The notes beneath the pieces were generated by a model that saw only the letters and a list, made by a program, of their open reading frames with translations, was not told the DNA's origin and made no database searches. The position numbers and the translations under genes are program-made. A DNA stretch of 64,000 bases from Wuchereria bancrofti (Eukaryota > Nematoda > Chromadorea > Rhabditida > Onchocercidae). The stretch covers positions 1,102,845 through 1,166,844 of the forward strand of contig SSBO01000002.1 in the NCBI GenBank assembly GCA_005281725.1. Direction: 5' to 3'. Numbering within the stretch: position 1 is the first letter of the stretch; every line of letters starts with the position of its first letter. Below are positions 38,992-52,500 of this stretch, piece by piece.

Positions 38992-39024
38992 ACTGCAGCT
39001 GCAGTAATGCGTGCATGCACGCAT
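38992..39024. repeat. Two adjacent perfect palindromes
   Basis: ACTGCAGCTGCAGT (38992-39005) and ATGCGTGCATGCACGCAT (39007-39024) are both perfect and one base apart, in A+T-rich intergenic DNA. Confidence 0.95.
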
Positions 39025-40533
39025 ATATCAAATAATATTGCATCATTTATTGGTAATTCTTTATCAGTATTTCATTTCATCAACTTACCGAAATAAAATG
39101 TCAATGAAAATGAAATTTGATGCGAAAGGTTGAATGATATCATTTGACAAGGACATTCGAATAATCGGTGATGACAATGACACAGAATTTTGTTTCAAAT
39201 TTTAGTTTACAACTTTCATTGTATCCTCATTAGCAGTTAACATTGATTCTTATCGATATCTGATGCACCGAATGATTATATATGCAATTCACGTTAACAA
39301 TCATAAAATCAGTTGAAATTCGGAAGTTTATAAATTTCTGATTAAGAAAATTATCATAAATCGGTAATATTGTTATGGTCATAACAAGTCGAAATTATCA
39401 AAATTATTAAAAATATTTGATTTATCTAACATCATGCACATTTGCTAAACGGAAATAATCACTTTTCATTATTTTGAATCAATTTTTTATTACTTTATTA
39501 TTACTTTTTCCACCTTCAATTGAAAACACTTAAATTTGTATGAAAGAGAGAGAGAAAATAGAAATTCATGATAAGAGAGTGATAAGACGATATATCTCGA
39601 AGATGTCATGGTCACTGATAACACAGGAAGGGAAGGATTTGATGAATTTAGTCCGTTTCCATTTTCTGTAAATTTCATCTCCTTTCATCATCTTATTTTC
39701 ATTCCTTAATTTTTCTTTTTTTTCTATTTCATGAATATTTTTTTAAAGATAGTTATCAAAAAACTAGTAATAATAATAAAAACATAGGTAAATACTTCTT
39801 TTTAGTGCAAAATAAGAGCGATAACTTTTGTAATCTTGCAAATTTTATAATTCTATTGATTAAGTTTTTTCGCAAATTTTATGAAGTTTGATTAAATTTG
39901 ATTAGGTATTTGGCTAAAAGAATTTATATTCAAACTTTTTAAGAAGAAAGTTGAAATAAACTTAACTTTTTTAAAGTGATAATTTTATTTTATAATTAAT
40001 TATCAAAGCATATAGTTATTGATGTTTTCTCTTCACTAAGTAACTGATCATACTCGTTTACTAAAGTTAATTTTTTAAAGCATAACTTTTAAATATGCTT
40101 TCTTGAAATATTTTATTTTAATTACATACATTTTTATTTTGCACTAAATCATATTTTGATTGTACTAACTAACCATTTATACTATCAAAAATAGAATTCT
40201 TATTAACTTAAATACTTGAATTACTATATTATAAATTAGCCACATGCATTTATTCCTCTCTGTCATTTCTTAATTAAATTTTCAAAATGTCCACATATGC
40301 ATATTATTCTAACATAATAATATTTATTAGATTTGCTTCATTTCTTTTTTTTTTTAATGCTAAATTTAGTTATCGTAATTCTTATCACAAACCAATGCAT
40401 TTGCAATAATAAACAGAAATGATTTTATTTATGAAAACAAATGAATATTTTATGGATTAAAATGATAAAATCAATAAAAGTTGCAGGAATGAAATAAATT
40501 ATAATTAATATTCACAATTTGAAATAAACATTA

Positions 40534-43500
40534 ATGGCATTAATTCTTCGACGTTTATTTCATTCCTTCTATGTGTCACATCAATTACACTTCAATTTTC
40601 GTCTCCTAATTAAGCTATTTTTTAAAATTTGCATAATATTAGTTGGATTGCTCTATGGTATGGCACTTTATTATCGTACCACCAATATTTGGACATTAAA
40701 AAATATCGGTGATGCATTTTTATCACGAAGAAATCCATCTCGGCTAATTATCATTGGTGCATTTTATCGAAATCAAATGGAACAAAATGTTCCGGGAAAT
40801 TATGTGGTCATTATTAACATTTATAATTTGAAAAAGATAAACAATAACCATTGACTTATTTTATATGTTATATTTGCTAAGATTATTTGTATTAATAATA
40901 TTTTTGAATTAGTTTTAGATAAACAATAATAATTTTCAAAAATTTTTGAAATATTAAAAAAAGGATAAATTGCTTTTATTAATTTAAATTTAGGTAATTC
41001 AGTTTCTTGGTGATGTACAACAAACATATCGTTTGTATTGTTTTTCAACAACACAAAATGGTAAACAATTTGTTTACCAAGCTCACATTCAACGAATACA
41101 TCAAGGGAAGCGATTTGTAAACAATATTTGTTCTATGGCTGGTTTTATTGCTGAGTGTCGCGTTACAAGCCAATTCCTACCGTTTGTACGGTAAGTACTT
41201 TCTTTTATTTACAAAAATGATTGTTGTTTTATGATATCAGTGCAAATTAAAATATCAATCAAAATCTGTCCAATTGACAAATATTATCATATCATAAATT
41301 ATCATTTTATGTTATAATAAAATTTTAAAATTAAAAACTTAAAAGCATATACATTTGAAATGTATTTTGAGTTATTCGACCGAAATTTTAACTACTTTTT
41401 TTCGAAAATACTGTCGAATAATTAAATCTTATATATTACATATATATGTGATGGAAATTATTAAATCTGATATATATGTAAAGCATTCATTAATGTTCAC
41501 AACTGAGATTGCTAAGAAATTTCAAATTTTCAAACATTTATAGCTGTTATCAATTAAATAAATTTTAAATGATACAATTGCATTTCAAAGTTTAATTTTT
41601 CAATCACTTTTCCATTGTTATTGTTTCGTTTTTAAGATTTATCATTAAAAATTTTAATTCAAAAAGAAAAAAAAAGTAAATTATAGAATAAGTACGAAAG
41701 GTAATGTGAATGAATCACTTAAATTACCAATTGAAAAAGTATCCGAGAAGAAACGACACAAACTGGTAGTTTGCATGGCGCCAACATATGCGCTTATGGA
41801 ATGGCGCATATTGCTTCTTGGCATTGAATTATGGCTTACACTTGGCGCCAGCAGAATTATCATTCCTATTCAATCCATTTCGAAAGATGCATTTGACATA
41901 TTGCAGGAATATGAACGAGCTGGTTTCTTCTTCCATTTCATTAATGTTTTTAATCTTATCTCTGTCAATTTAACTGATAACCGATAACTGATAAGTAATA
42001 ACTGAATGAGTGAGAATAAAAGAAATCTTTTATTTTGATTTTTTTTTTTATTAAATATAAGTGAAATGAAGTAAATTTTTATAAGTGATTTTTTTAGAAG
42101 TATATCTGTTGAATAGAGAGGTACAGTTTGACGTATTTGATTTAAAAAATTTCAAAATTTTCAGGACTAGTCATTTTACGCCATTGGCCGAAATGGCCTA
42201 TATTATCAGATAAAAATCCAAATGGTTTAGTTTTATCAAGAGGTAAAATGTTCGTCATGTTATAATTGAAATTTGCAAACAAAAATAACAAAACTGATCT
42301 TTCATAATTTTTCAAATAAATAAAATTTCATATCAGATTTTTGAAATTTTTTTAAATTATTATCTATTGATCTGTGCAAATATTGATTGATCTTTCTTAT
42401 TGTTAATTGAAATAGTTTTTAGTTTTTAGGTTTTTTTTTTTTGCAGGGATTGAGGAATCTCATGTGAATTGTTTATTTTTTGCTAAGCCATGGGCTGAAA
42501 TGGTGGCATTCACAGATTTGGATGACATTTTAATTCCAACACAACCATTGAAAGTTTATTCAACTGCGAATATTGATATATTGCAGGTTATTACTTGAGC
42601 GAAAATTGCCAAATAACATATTATAATCAAAGCATTTAGCTCTTTGTTTTAATTTTACTTACATTTTAATTGCTTATATGTAAGCAAAAAAATTAAATTT
42701 CTGTTTTAAAAACTTTGAAAAACTAAACAAGATTTGAAAACTCAAAATCTGCATTTAACTGATTAAATTACCAGTGAATTTCAGTTGAATTTTATTAAAA
42801 TGAAATATAAAGTAGAGATAATTATTTGTTAATTAAAATCAATTTTATCTTTAAATTTTGTGTTTTTAGAATCTTGCAAATGAGCATCCACAAGCTGGAT
42901 CTTTCCTGTTTGAGCACCGTGACGTACGAATGGTACTACCTAAAGATGAACCAATGTCACAGCTGGACAATTTTAATTTCAATTTCTTAATTAATGCTAA
43001 TAAGAAGAAAAAATGTACAGTATGGCGTATGAAAACACGGGTTATTGTGAATGCAAGTAAATTCTAAATTTCTTTTCGTCCTTAAATTTGCTCAGAATTT
43101 AGTAAACTTATGAATCTCTATGCTCTGTTAATTCCAAACAAACATGCATTATTTTTTTATTTTGAAAAATTCGTCGATAACAATTCAAATCAAAAATAAA
43201 TAGAATAATTGATTAAAAGAGAAAATAATTTCTTTGAGTTAATTTCTTTTAACAGTTTAAAGTATTGAGTGCACCATACGTGAACAAATGTCACAATTAC
43301 GTACGAAAAATGTTTTATACGTGAAATTGTTCATTGGTAATAGCATAATACCTCGAATCATTCGCATATTACTATGTGATGTTACTCATTAATAAGTAAT
43401 AATTTGATGATAGTAATTTCAGGTCGCGTGGATACTATCAATATGCATGAAAGCGGAATTAATCGTCTTGGTTACGTACAAGTATATTGGAAAGAATTAT

Positions 43501-44907
43501 AACATAGGAGAAAAAATTGCTCGCTAATCATTTCTTATCATTTTATCAACTTTAATATTTAATTTATCAGTTTTGCCAATTTTTTGAAATGTAATTTAAA
43601 AAAAAGTGATGTTACTCATTAATTATGTGAAAGTAACAATTTGGTGAAGTAAATTCAGGTGCGAATTCCGTGTCATCGAGCACATTTCTACCATATGCGA
43701 CATTCTTTTCGAGAACAAACAACAGGGCAATCTATAGATATGAATAATTTAGTACGATTGCTTAACAGGTAAGCATTTATTTCTTTCTAATTTAATTTTT
43801 TCTCTCTCTTTCAAATAAATTTCAACAAAAAAATTGTTGAAAGTTCTTTTATGTTTTAAAAAACTTTTAGAGATAGAATAAAAATGGGAAAAAATCCGGA
43901 AATGTTTATAAATTAAAGTTAATTAGTCTTAATTAATCTGGTAGATCAGGCACAATAATTTTAATTCGTTAAAAATTCTCCAGGAATGTACGGTCTTGAA
44001 GAAGATAATATCAGGTAAGTGAAGGAAGTACGAGCAAAACATTTCTCATAAGTTCAATGAAGCGAATTTTATACATTTCAATTTTCAGTTAATGTAATTA
44101 CGTCAAAAAATGATAGATTAATTTTCAGGAATTTTCAAAAACGGCTCAAAACAACGCTTCGATTTATTGCGAAACAGCGGATGAATAGTTCTTTAACTGA
44201 GACGTTGGATGATTTTGATAAATGCGTAATTGAAATTAATAAAGAGCATTTTAAATTGAAAGTATCACGTTGCATGACACCTCACGTTTGTTACTTGAAA
44301 TTGAAAAGGTTAGATTGTTTCTAGATGTCATAAAAACACTGAGAGTAATTATTTTCTTTTTAGCATCCTTTTATGTCATTATCAAATATTTTCGGAACGT
44401 TGGTTATCAGAAGAATATATCCAGGAAAATTCATAAATCAGTTTTGAATTTCTACAGAGATAGCTTTGACATACCAAAATTTTTTTATCTTTTTGCTATT
44501 TATGAAACATCTCTAATTTCTTTGAACAAACTAAAACTAAATTAATTAAGTTAGACAAATTTAGGTTTCATCAGTTGAAGGATGAAATAATTTGCTCTCA
44601 ATCTTGTCAGATTCATATATCAAAATTGTTCAATTATTTATTTATTTATTATTCATTACTTAATTATGCATTTATTGCATCATTTCAATTCCTAAGTCAT
44701 TGGAAATAATTTTGTCTTAGCAAGAAATTGAATTCATATTTTTTTAGTGAAGTTAAATGCGTAGCTTCAGTTGGAAATTATGAATTTGCATATGCATCCG
44801 GCGATTTCATCCTTCGATTAATGAGTGCTCGATTTACGGACAGTGACCAAAACTGTGATGCACCAATTTCAAAAATTGTTAAAGGCAATTATTTTTATGC
44901 TCCATAA
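40534..44907 (+). CDS. GT92 (DUF23) family glycosyltransferase, type II membrane protein (about 539 aa)
   Basis: Exons 40534-40806, 40994-41190, 41687-41922, 42165-42242, 42447-42586, 42870-43056, 43423-43481, 43659-43768, 44129-44308 and 44748-44907. All phases join. A short basic N-terminus and one membrane segment (about residues 25-47, IILVGLLYGMALYY) predict a Golgi type II topology with a lumenal enzyme. The GT92 landmarks appear in order: VVCMAPTYALMEWRILLLGIE, GLVILRHWPKWP, then EMVAFTDLDDILIP with the metal-binding DxDD-type motif at about 285-288, then RVDTINMHESG and CHRAHFYHMRHS. C. elegans GT92 enzymes such as GALT-1 add galactose to core fucose of N-glycans; the acceptor here is not known. 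The exon 1 donor (GTG|GTCATT) is weak, so that edge could shift by one codon. Confidence 0.92.
43376..43658 (+). repeat. Duplicated intron 3' ends in the GT92 gene
   Basis: 43376-43422 and 43606-43658 both begin GTGATGTTACTCATTAAT, continue with similar A+T-rich sequence and end in an acceptor (AATTTCAG, AAATTCAG), in the introns before exons 7 and 8. Confidence 0.7.
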
Positions 44908-46566
44908 TTTAATTATTCAACAAGAACAAAGTAGATTTCAAATTATGTTGATGTATTGCTGTGGTTAAATTATTTTCTAAAAGTTTAGTGTGAAAAATGA
45001 AATTTTACGATGGGTAAAATCAGTAGTAAAGAACAAAAAGCCTTTAATTCATTTGTACCTTTCATTGTAAAGTCAAAAAATAATTAAGAATTAAGTGACT
45101 TGCAGCTGTAATTAACCATTCCAATTGCATTGTAATATGTTAAAATTTCCAGATGTGTGCTTAAATTACAGTATGCGTGGATGTAAATTACAGTAAGGGT
45201 GTACAGTAGACATAGGCAGGTGACAGTTGGTGACATAGTGATTGATTATATTGCTATCGTATTTGTTGTTCATTTTTTATAATAGAAATTGTTATCATAA
45301 AAATTGATTTAAATGAATAAAACTATTAAATTCAGCTATAGTTTCAAATTTTAGCTATAGTTTCAAATTTTTTCCTCATATTACTATATAATTTTAATAT
45401 TTGTTAATGCTATTATTTACTATAATATTTCATGAAATGAATTCATCGCAGTAATTTTGTAATCGTTATCAGAATTGATAGAAGAAATCTTCTGGACTGA
45501 TAGAAGAAAAGATAAATGATAAGAGAATAGGGATGAATATATAATATTTAGTTTTAAAATACAGTATTGTATTGATGAGCGTTTTGTTGTCTTTATGAAT
45601 GTACTAATGGCGGATAATCATCTTTCCGGATTATGGCAAAATAAATTTGTCAATGGAAAGATAAATTGATGAAGATAAAAGGGAGAGAGAGAGGGGGAGA
45701 GAGTCTGAAGAGATAAATATGAGGCTACTTTGGGATTTAGGATGGATACAACTTTGTTAACAAATATTGCTAAAATTATAAAGCTATTAAAGCTTTACTT
45801 CCTTCTTATTTCAATCTATACTCTTTCAATTCCTTCCAATAATGTTATATTTGGGAGGCCCAAATTGGCTTGGCCAACTAGTCCAATACTATGTCACATA
45901 TTTCATGCCTTATAATTTTTTACAACTTGGTGAAACAGTAGGATGAGAATGAGATGCAAAAGAAGTGAAAGTAAGCATAAATGGCCTATGGCCTATGGAT
46001 GAAACGAAGATTTGTAAGTTTAGGGAATTTTTGAGAAATTTTGGATGGATTTAGAATAGAGTGGTAATGCTTGTTTGTGGAGAATAACAAAATGACAAGA
46101 TGCTATGTTGTTCCCATCTAAATTTATTCTAGCCCATACAACATAGCCTAAACTTGGCCAATTACATTGTAAGAGAGACTAAGCCAAGATTGCCAATCCC
46201 TCATCCGTTGATGTATGCTATTCGTTTTCTTCTTTAAAACTAAAACAGATAACGACAACAAGCGCATAGCGCAACAATAACCATCGAATCTTTTCATATA
46301 TCTTTTATGCATTTCATTCATTCAATTCTCTCTGTCCCTTTTCATTTTTATTGTTGTAAATTGATCGTAAAAAAAAAAAGTTGTGAACTTTGATCACATT
46401 TATTTTAAAAATTTCGAAAATTAAATCTAACATTCAACATTTCCAGAAGTGTTTTAGCACAACCAAAACTTTTCGTTTCTATTATTTTGCACAAATTTGA
46501 CAAAAAATTGGAATTATTTTGTCGCTTAAATATTTTTGGGGTGCGCATGTTACGCACCCATTGGAA
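44908..46566. other. Intergenic region between GT92 and the potassium channel
   Basis: A+T-rich, with a 19-bp tandem duplication (45334-45371), a GA/GGGGA run near 45682-45705 and no supportable gene. Confidence 0.6.
45334..45371. repeat. 19-bp tandem duplication
   Basis: Two identical copies of AGCTATAGTTTCAAATTTT. Confidence 0.95.
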
Positions 46567-49500
46567 ATGCGTGACGAAATTCGATCATGCTGCTTGCGAA
46601 TAATCAAATTCCTACGAAAGGTATCTTTTCAAATTTTCAATTGTTAAATTCAATTCAAATTATATCATTCAAATATAACATAACTATTATTAGCATAATT
46701 TTTAATTTTTATTTATTCATAATATCAAAATTTAAGCTTTTGAATGAAATAACACATTACATATGGTCTTTAAAATCAAGCAATAGATTTAATTTAATTA
46801 AGATTTTTACTTCTTTTTTTTTTGTTAACGAACTTAAGGTAATTTATTATAAGAAAGGTTTTAATTACAGTAGCATAATTCAATCTGAGAAATTCTTCCG
46901 AATTGTAAATTTACAGCAAAATTTTTTAGTTGATATTGCGAGTCAGTAAAATAGATGAGAATGAATTTTTGATTGGTTTTCAAAGCTTCATAAAATATTA
47001 TTATTGCATCGGAGATCGTTGTTTTAGTTCCATTTGTACATTCAATCTAAAACAAATTTTTTTTTTACTTTAGTAAATTCAAAATTGACAAGATTATATG
47101 AAGAAATAATTTTTTAAATCTTTTCTTCAAACAAAAAAAAGACTGAATTTATTAATTTTGTTATAGTTTATCGGATTTACCATTTCGCATATTGGATTGT
47201 GCGCATTAGTCGCTGCATACGCTGTTCTCGGAGCATTTATGTTTCGCGAAATTGAATATCCGGAAGAATTGAAATTTCAGGGACATATAGAAAATGATAC
47301 ATGGACGGCAAGTTTGTTGAAAAACATTCGTTAAATTCCTATTTTAACTTTGTTTATCCTTTTCTTATTTGAAAAGAAACTTCCTTAATTTTGAATTATT
47401 TGCCCAAAAAGTTGCAAAAAAAAGTATGAATCATAACAATTTGATTACAAGTTAAATCTTTTTCCTGAGACCAAATAAAAGAATAGAGCATAATAATGTT
47501 TTCTGTTGTTTCTAATTTGAATTGAATGGAAAAAGATTCATTTTCAATTAATTAATAATTAATGATTTGAACGAAAGATACGCTATTTTAAAAAACTAAT
47601 GATAAAAATTTTAATGATATTTGAAAAAAAAATGCTATGACATAAATTAAAAAGTGAAGTTTTAATTTTTTGAACTTATTATGGATAGTCTTTCCAAGGA
47701 TTGTGGCTTTAAACAATCATCAAATTTCTTATTCTCATAAATTTTATACCAGTGAGTCAGCTATTCAATAATTTGTTGTAGAGTTATATTCAAAAATTCT
47801 TCCTTAGATTTTACTCCTTTTCAGCAATAAATCAATTTAAACTTCCCTCAGAGACAATTTGTGCATTTATTTTCTTTTTTATTTAAAAAAAGATTTTTCC
47901 ATTTTGTTGAAAACAAATGCTATTGATGATAAAACTTCTTGTTAACTCTTCATCTCTTATAATGAAATTTATTCCGTCATTAATTTGGTACAATTTTATA
48001 ATTTCAAAAACAAAAAGCTTAACATAGGATATTACATTTTATAAAAAATCACAACGGATTTTATTTTAAGAGAATCGTCTAATACTTGTTTTGAAATTCT
48101 CAAATCTCGTTCAGAGATTTTAAAAAATACATCAAAGAGGGCAATAAATTGTGATAAGCACATAAATCAAAATTCTAATTGTTAGTTCATCATTTTTTTG
48201 AAGTTTATAATATCAAATAATCAACTTTAATTTCTTTCTATTTAATCAAAAAAACTTTGGAAGATTTTCTTAAGAGCTTTCATAATTAATCGAACTTTCT
48301 TTTTCACAATTTCTATTTTTTCTATGCTTTAAGGCCATTTCCTTTGTAAATGCAATACAACTGGGTGTTAAATTTAATTCTGGCAAATTACACAATTAAA
48401 ATACATTTGTCAAATTTTGACTAATATCTTTTTGCTTTACATCTACTAAGAACAAATAAAACTTTTGTAATTCTACCCAGTTTTAGGATAATTTCTCTAA
48501 AATATTCAATTTCTACTTCTCATTAACTTTATTAAGTCTTTTATTTGTTTATTAAGTTTTTTTAGTTTTATAAGAACAAATTTAGTCGAGATTTTATGTT
48601 CATGTTTGTTTTCATTTACTAACTTTCTTTTGTTTCAAAATTACCTTTTCTTTTTAGGTAGTAAACGAGCTGTATAGGTTTATCGATTCAAGTGACGTGA
48701 TCGAAGAAGCGGAAGTAAAAAACAAAGCACATCAGTTGCTCAAAGTTTTTGAATTACAACTTGTTAATGCTATCAATTTTGAAGGTTACAAATTTTAAAT
48801 AATTAAATTTTCTCTCAAAATAATATGAAATTTGTAAAATAAATTGCTTAGTGAGTTATTGGCTTAATTTTAAGGCTATGATGATAAAGATGTGATAACA
48901 CCAAATTATCAATGGACGTTTTCTGGTGCATTATTATTTTCAATAACTGTTTTCACAACTATCGGCAAGTTTTTCATTTATAATTAAATATTTTATTGTA
49001 ATTTCATTCTTGTTGCTACATTGCTTAGTCATCAAAAATTACAAATATTGTTTGTTTGGAAAAATTTTTCATTCCTGCTAAAAATATTTACTAATTAAGG
49101 AAATAGCTAAGAAATGATAAAATTAATTTTTCGCCCAAACATGTAAATTTTGCAATTTGATAATAGCCAGTGTAGGTTAGCTGTACAAAATTTGGAAATT
49201 TATTTGAGTTTGAAATAAAACAAGCATCAAACTTTACTGGAGAAAATTGACAAAGGTGACATGGTGACATGTTAACATTGCTTTTGCTTGGTGCATTTTT
49301 TCTCGAAGCTTAAAAAAAAGAATTACTATTTTAAAGTCAAAAATAAAGTGACAAAATGTTAGTCTCTCATTTAAAAAAAAAAAAAAAAAGTCATTTGTGA
49401 AAGAATTCAGCTTCTCCATGAAATTTAAGAGTTTAGAGTGCATAGGCGATATATATGACATATTCACATTTGATTTTTAAACTTTACAACTATTCATGTT

Positions 49501-52500
49501 GAAATTTAAATTTAGAGTAAAAAAGAAATAATTTTTAGGGTATGGACATATCTGCCCAAAAACGCCTTTGGGACGTGGTATGACAATGTTATATGCAATG
49601 ATTGGTATACCTCTCATGTTGCTCTGTTTAGCAAATATTGCCGAAAGCCTTGCTCAGGTAATAATAATTATACTTATAAGGTAACTTTTTTTTGAAATCA
49701 AAATAACAATTCACAAGTGAATTTGCATAATTTCTCATCCATTAAATTATCTAAAAAAAAAAAAAAAAACAGTATTAAATATTTAGTAGGATGAAAACTT
49801 TAAAAGTAATTAACTTTTTTTTCCTTTGAAAAAGATTTGGGATTTACTGATTGTATGACAACAATGATTTTACTTCATTTTTTTTATTAAAATAAAAGCT
49901 AATATTTAAAAATTATATAATTTCATCAAAAGTAAGTAATTTTCAAAGTTTCATTTCATTCTATTCTAACAGACACAATTTTGTCGCATACATATTTTAT
50001 TTTACTCTGTTCTATGTTATTAATAATTATCTAAAATTAATAAGAATGGCTATAGATGAGAATGAAAATTTAAATGAAATTTATTGAAAAGGAATAGGTT
50101 AAAGAAGTTTATTTATGCCATTTCAAATATTTGTTTTAAAAAGGAAAATTAGTTCTTTCAAATAGTAACAAAGAATTTGAATGAAAAATATCGTAGAATA
50201 CGGTATAATTACTGTAATTGTCTAAAGTAATCACTATTTTATACTAAGATAAAAATCACCAAAACCATTTGAAATGATTATCATTTCGTCAAGTGATAGA
50301 TTTGTTGAAAAATTTATTACTTACTGATCTATTATCATTCAATAAAGTTTGTTACAGATGTTTACATTTGTATATTTCAAAGTGTGCTGCGCATATTGTC
50401 GCTGGCAACAAAATCGTCGTCGCATTTGTCGCTCAGCAATCAGTTTTCGTTATCATCCCAATGCGCCAATAAATGCTAGAAGAGGTCAATTTCTTTTCTC
50501 CTATCTAATTTTTTAATTGAATATACTATTTGAATTTACTAAATTTACTTATTAAGTTCAATTCGGAAAATAAAGAAATTCACTTTTTTTTCTTTACAGA
50601 ATTGGAAATTATCGATCATATTGTATAATAAATGAGCAAATTTTATTAAACCAAAGCTATGAATCATTTAATTTGAATTAAATTTTCTTTCATTATTTGA
50701 TTTCATTATTTGAAATTTATTTACATTAAATAATTAGTGTAATAAATCTTATTTTTGCATTTGAAATCTGAACAATATTAGTATGTTATAAATTTAATCA
50801 TAGTAAATAATAATGAATGACATACTTAGTTGCACCAAATCGCTACAATCAACGTTATCCTGGAATTCGTCGACACGGAAGTTTGACACGAATACACGCA
50901 ACACGTATGAAGAGTACTTTCACTGATACGAAAAGTATTCGTAGCTCAAGAAGCTTTAATAACAAATTTGACACAGTTTCATTACCAGGACGTAGAAACG
51001 TTCGAACAACTTATGACATCAATCATAAGTAAATTATTTCATAATGATTCGTCGAAGAATATATTACTTAAAAATATTTTAAAATTCTTTCTTTTTTTGC
51101 AAAGGTTTAATTAAAAAAAAGTGTTTAATTTCAATTTTTTTAAATTTTATTCGAAGCAAATTTTGTAGAAAAAAGAAATGAAAAAATTAAAAAAAATAAA
51201 AGTTTGCCATTTTCTTTGGCATACAAATGATTACTTATTTCATTATTGGATTTTATTGAATTATCATTGAAGAAAGTTAATGAAATAAATTTTTAACGTG
51301 AAATGCGAACATTTCAGACTATCATTAAGGAAGTGCACGGGAATAGCAAGTCGTATCCGTTCAAATGAAATTTCATTACGTAACTCGTCACTTCACAGTA
51401 TCGGTGAATCAAAGCAAAAGCATGGCTTTTTTAGCTTATCACCGAGATCTGCCACTGAACGTTCATACATTTATTCCAAAGGTATAAATCATTCATTTTT
51501 AAATTACAGTTAAAATTATCAAAAATGAAATTTTTGCGTATTTAAAATATGACAATTTGAATTTAGCATGCAAATAAATGTGTTACTTATTTCATTATTG
51601 GATGACAAATACTTTAAAATTTAGATAACGAAATATTAAGCAGTGATAATTGTTGAACTAATAAATTGTTTAGCTTTTATTTGTTACATTCACTAAGTTT
51701 ACGCATTTCCCGAGTTTCATTTCAATTATTTATTATATTGTCAAAATGAAAGCAAACATATTATCTGGAAATATTAATTTTTTATTGCCTTTCTTCCATT
51801 ATGAGGAAAAAATTATTTTGAACATTTTTTAAATTTAATTGCTTAAAAGTTTAAGTTTTGTAGTAAAGTTTAATTCTGTATTTAAATTTTGTATTTATGC
51901 GTTTGTTAACAAATAAACATTAAGAAATTCTAGTAAGCAATGAATATAATACCATTCTTCCAGTAATAATTCGATTTTATATTGATTATCTCGAAGTTAA
52001 TTCATTGCATTAAATTTACTAATAAATGTTCTCATTTTATTTAAGAAAAAAAAAGAATGAAAAATTAGAATATTTTGAGGTGGTATACCAGTACGTTATC
52101 AAAATGACGGTAAATCACATGGTGCCTTCGTTGAAGTTAAAAGTTACGTCCGTGGTACTGCAGCTGGAACATCAACTAATTTACATTCCAATGTCACCGG
52201 TCATATTTCCGTGCCACAACTCAGGTTTATCATTAAAAATTCTGAATTTCTAGTTCACAAAAATGTTTTCTCTTTTATTTCTTCTACTAAAGTAATTGAA
52301 TTACTCTTGAAATAAAAACATTTGCTATTATGAAGTATGAATCTAAAATACTTGCTTAGATGATAATAAGAATTATTTAATTTCTTGTTTAACTCTAAAA
52401 ACATTCACATACCTCGGCTTTTTAAAATTTAATTAGACAAGTGATAATTAATTAATAAGAAAAATAATCATTTACTATCTGTGAAGTTTTAATTATTATT

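Larger units (their letters stand above)
23141..40533. other. 17-kb gene desert
   Basis: No gene can be supported here on either strand. It is A+T-rich, with simple repeats (GGA 27069-27178, GA 29487-29506, CT 35459-35487), a 167-bp duplication (31965-32307) and two adjacent palindromes (38992-39024). The block 24785-25030 is less A+T-rich and ends, on the minus strand, at a strong donor (GGAAA|GTAAGTAAG near 24861). It could be a 5' non-coding exon of the Cys-rich gene. Confidence 0.55.

Noticed and set aside
41706..41987. Long plus-strand frame reading past GT92 exon 3
   Set aside because: It is exon 3 plus intron read-through; splicing at 41922 restores GLVILRHWPKW.
43257..43325. Open segment VLSAPYVNKCHNYVRKMFY in a GT92 intron
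   Set aside because: No acceptor-donor pair keeps the frame to exon 7, while exon 6 joins exon 7 perfectly (VIVNASRVDTINMH).
46587..46949. 120-codon frame starting MLLANNQ
   Set aside because: Intronic; the channel start is the ATG at 46567 in another frame, which splices at 46620 in phase.
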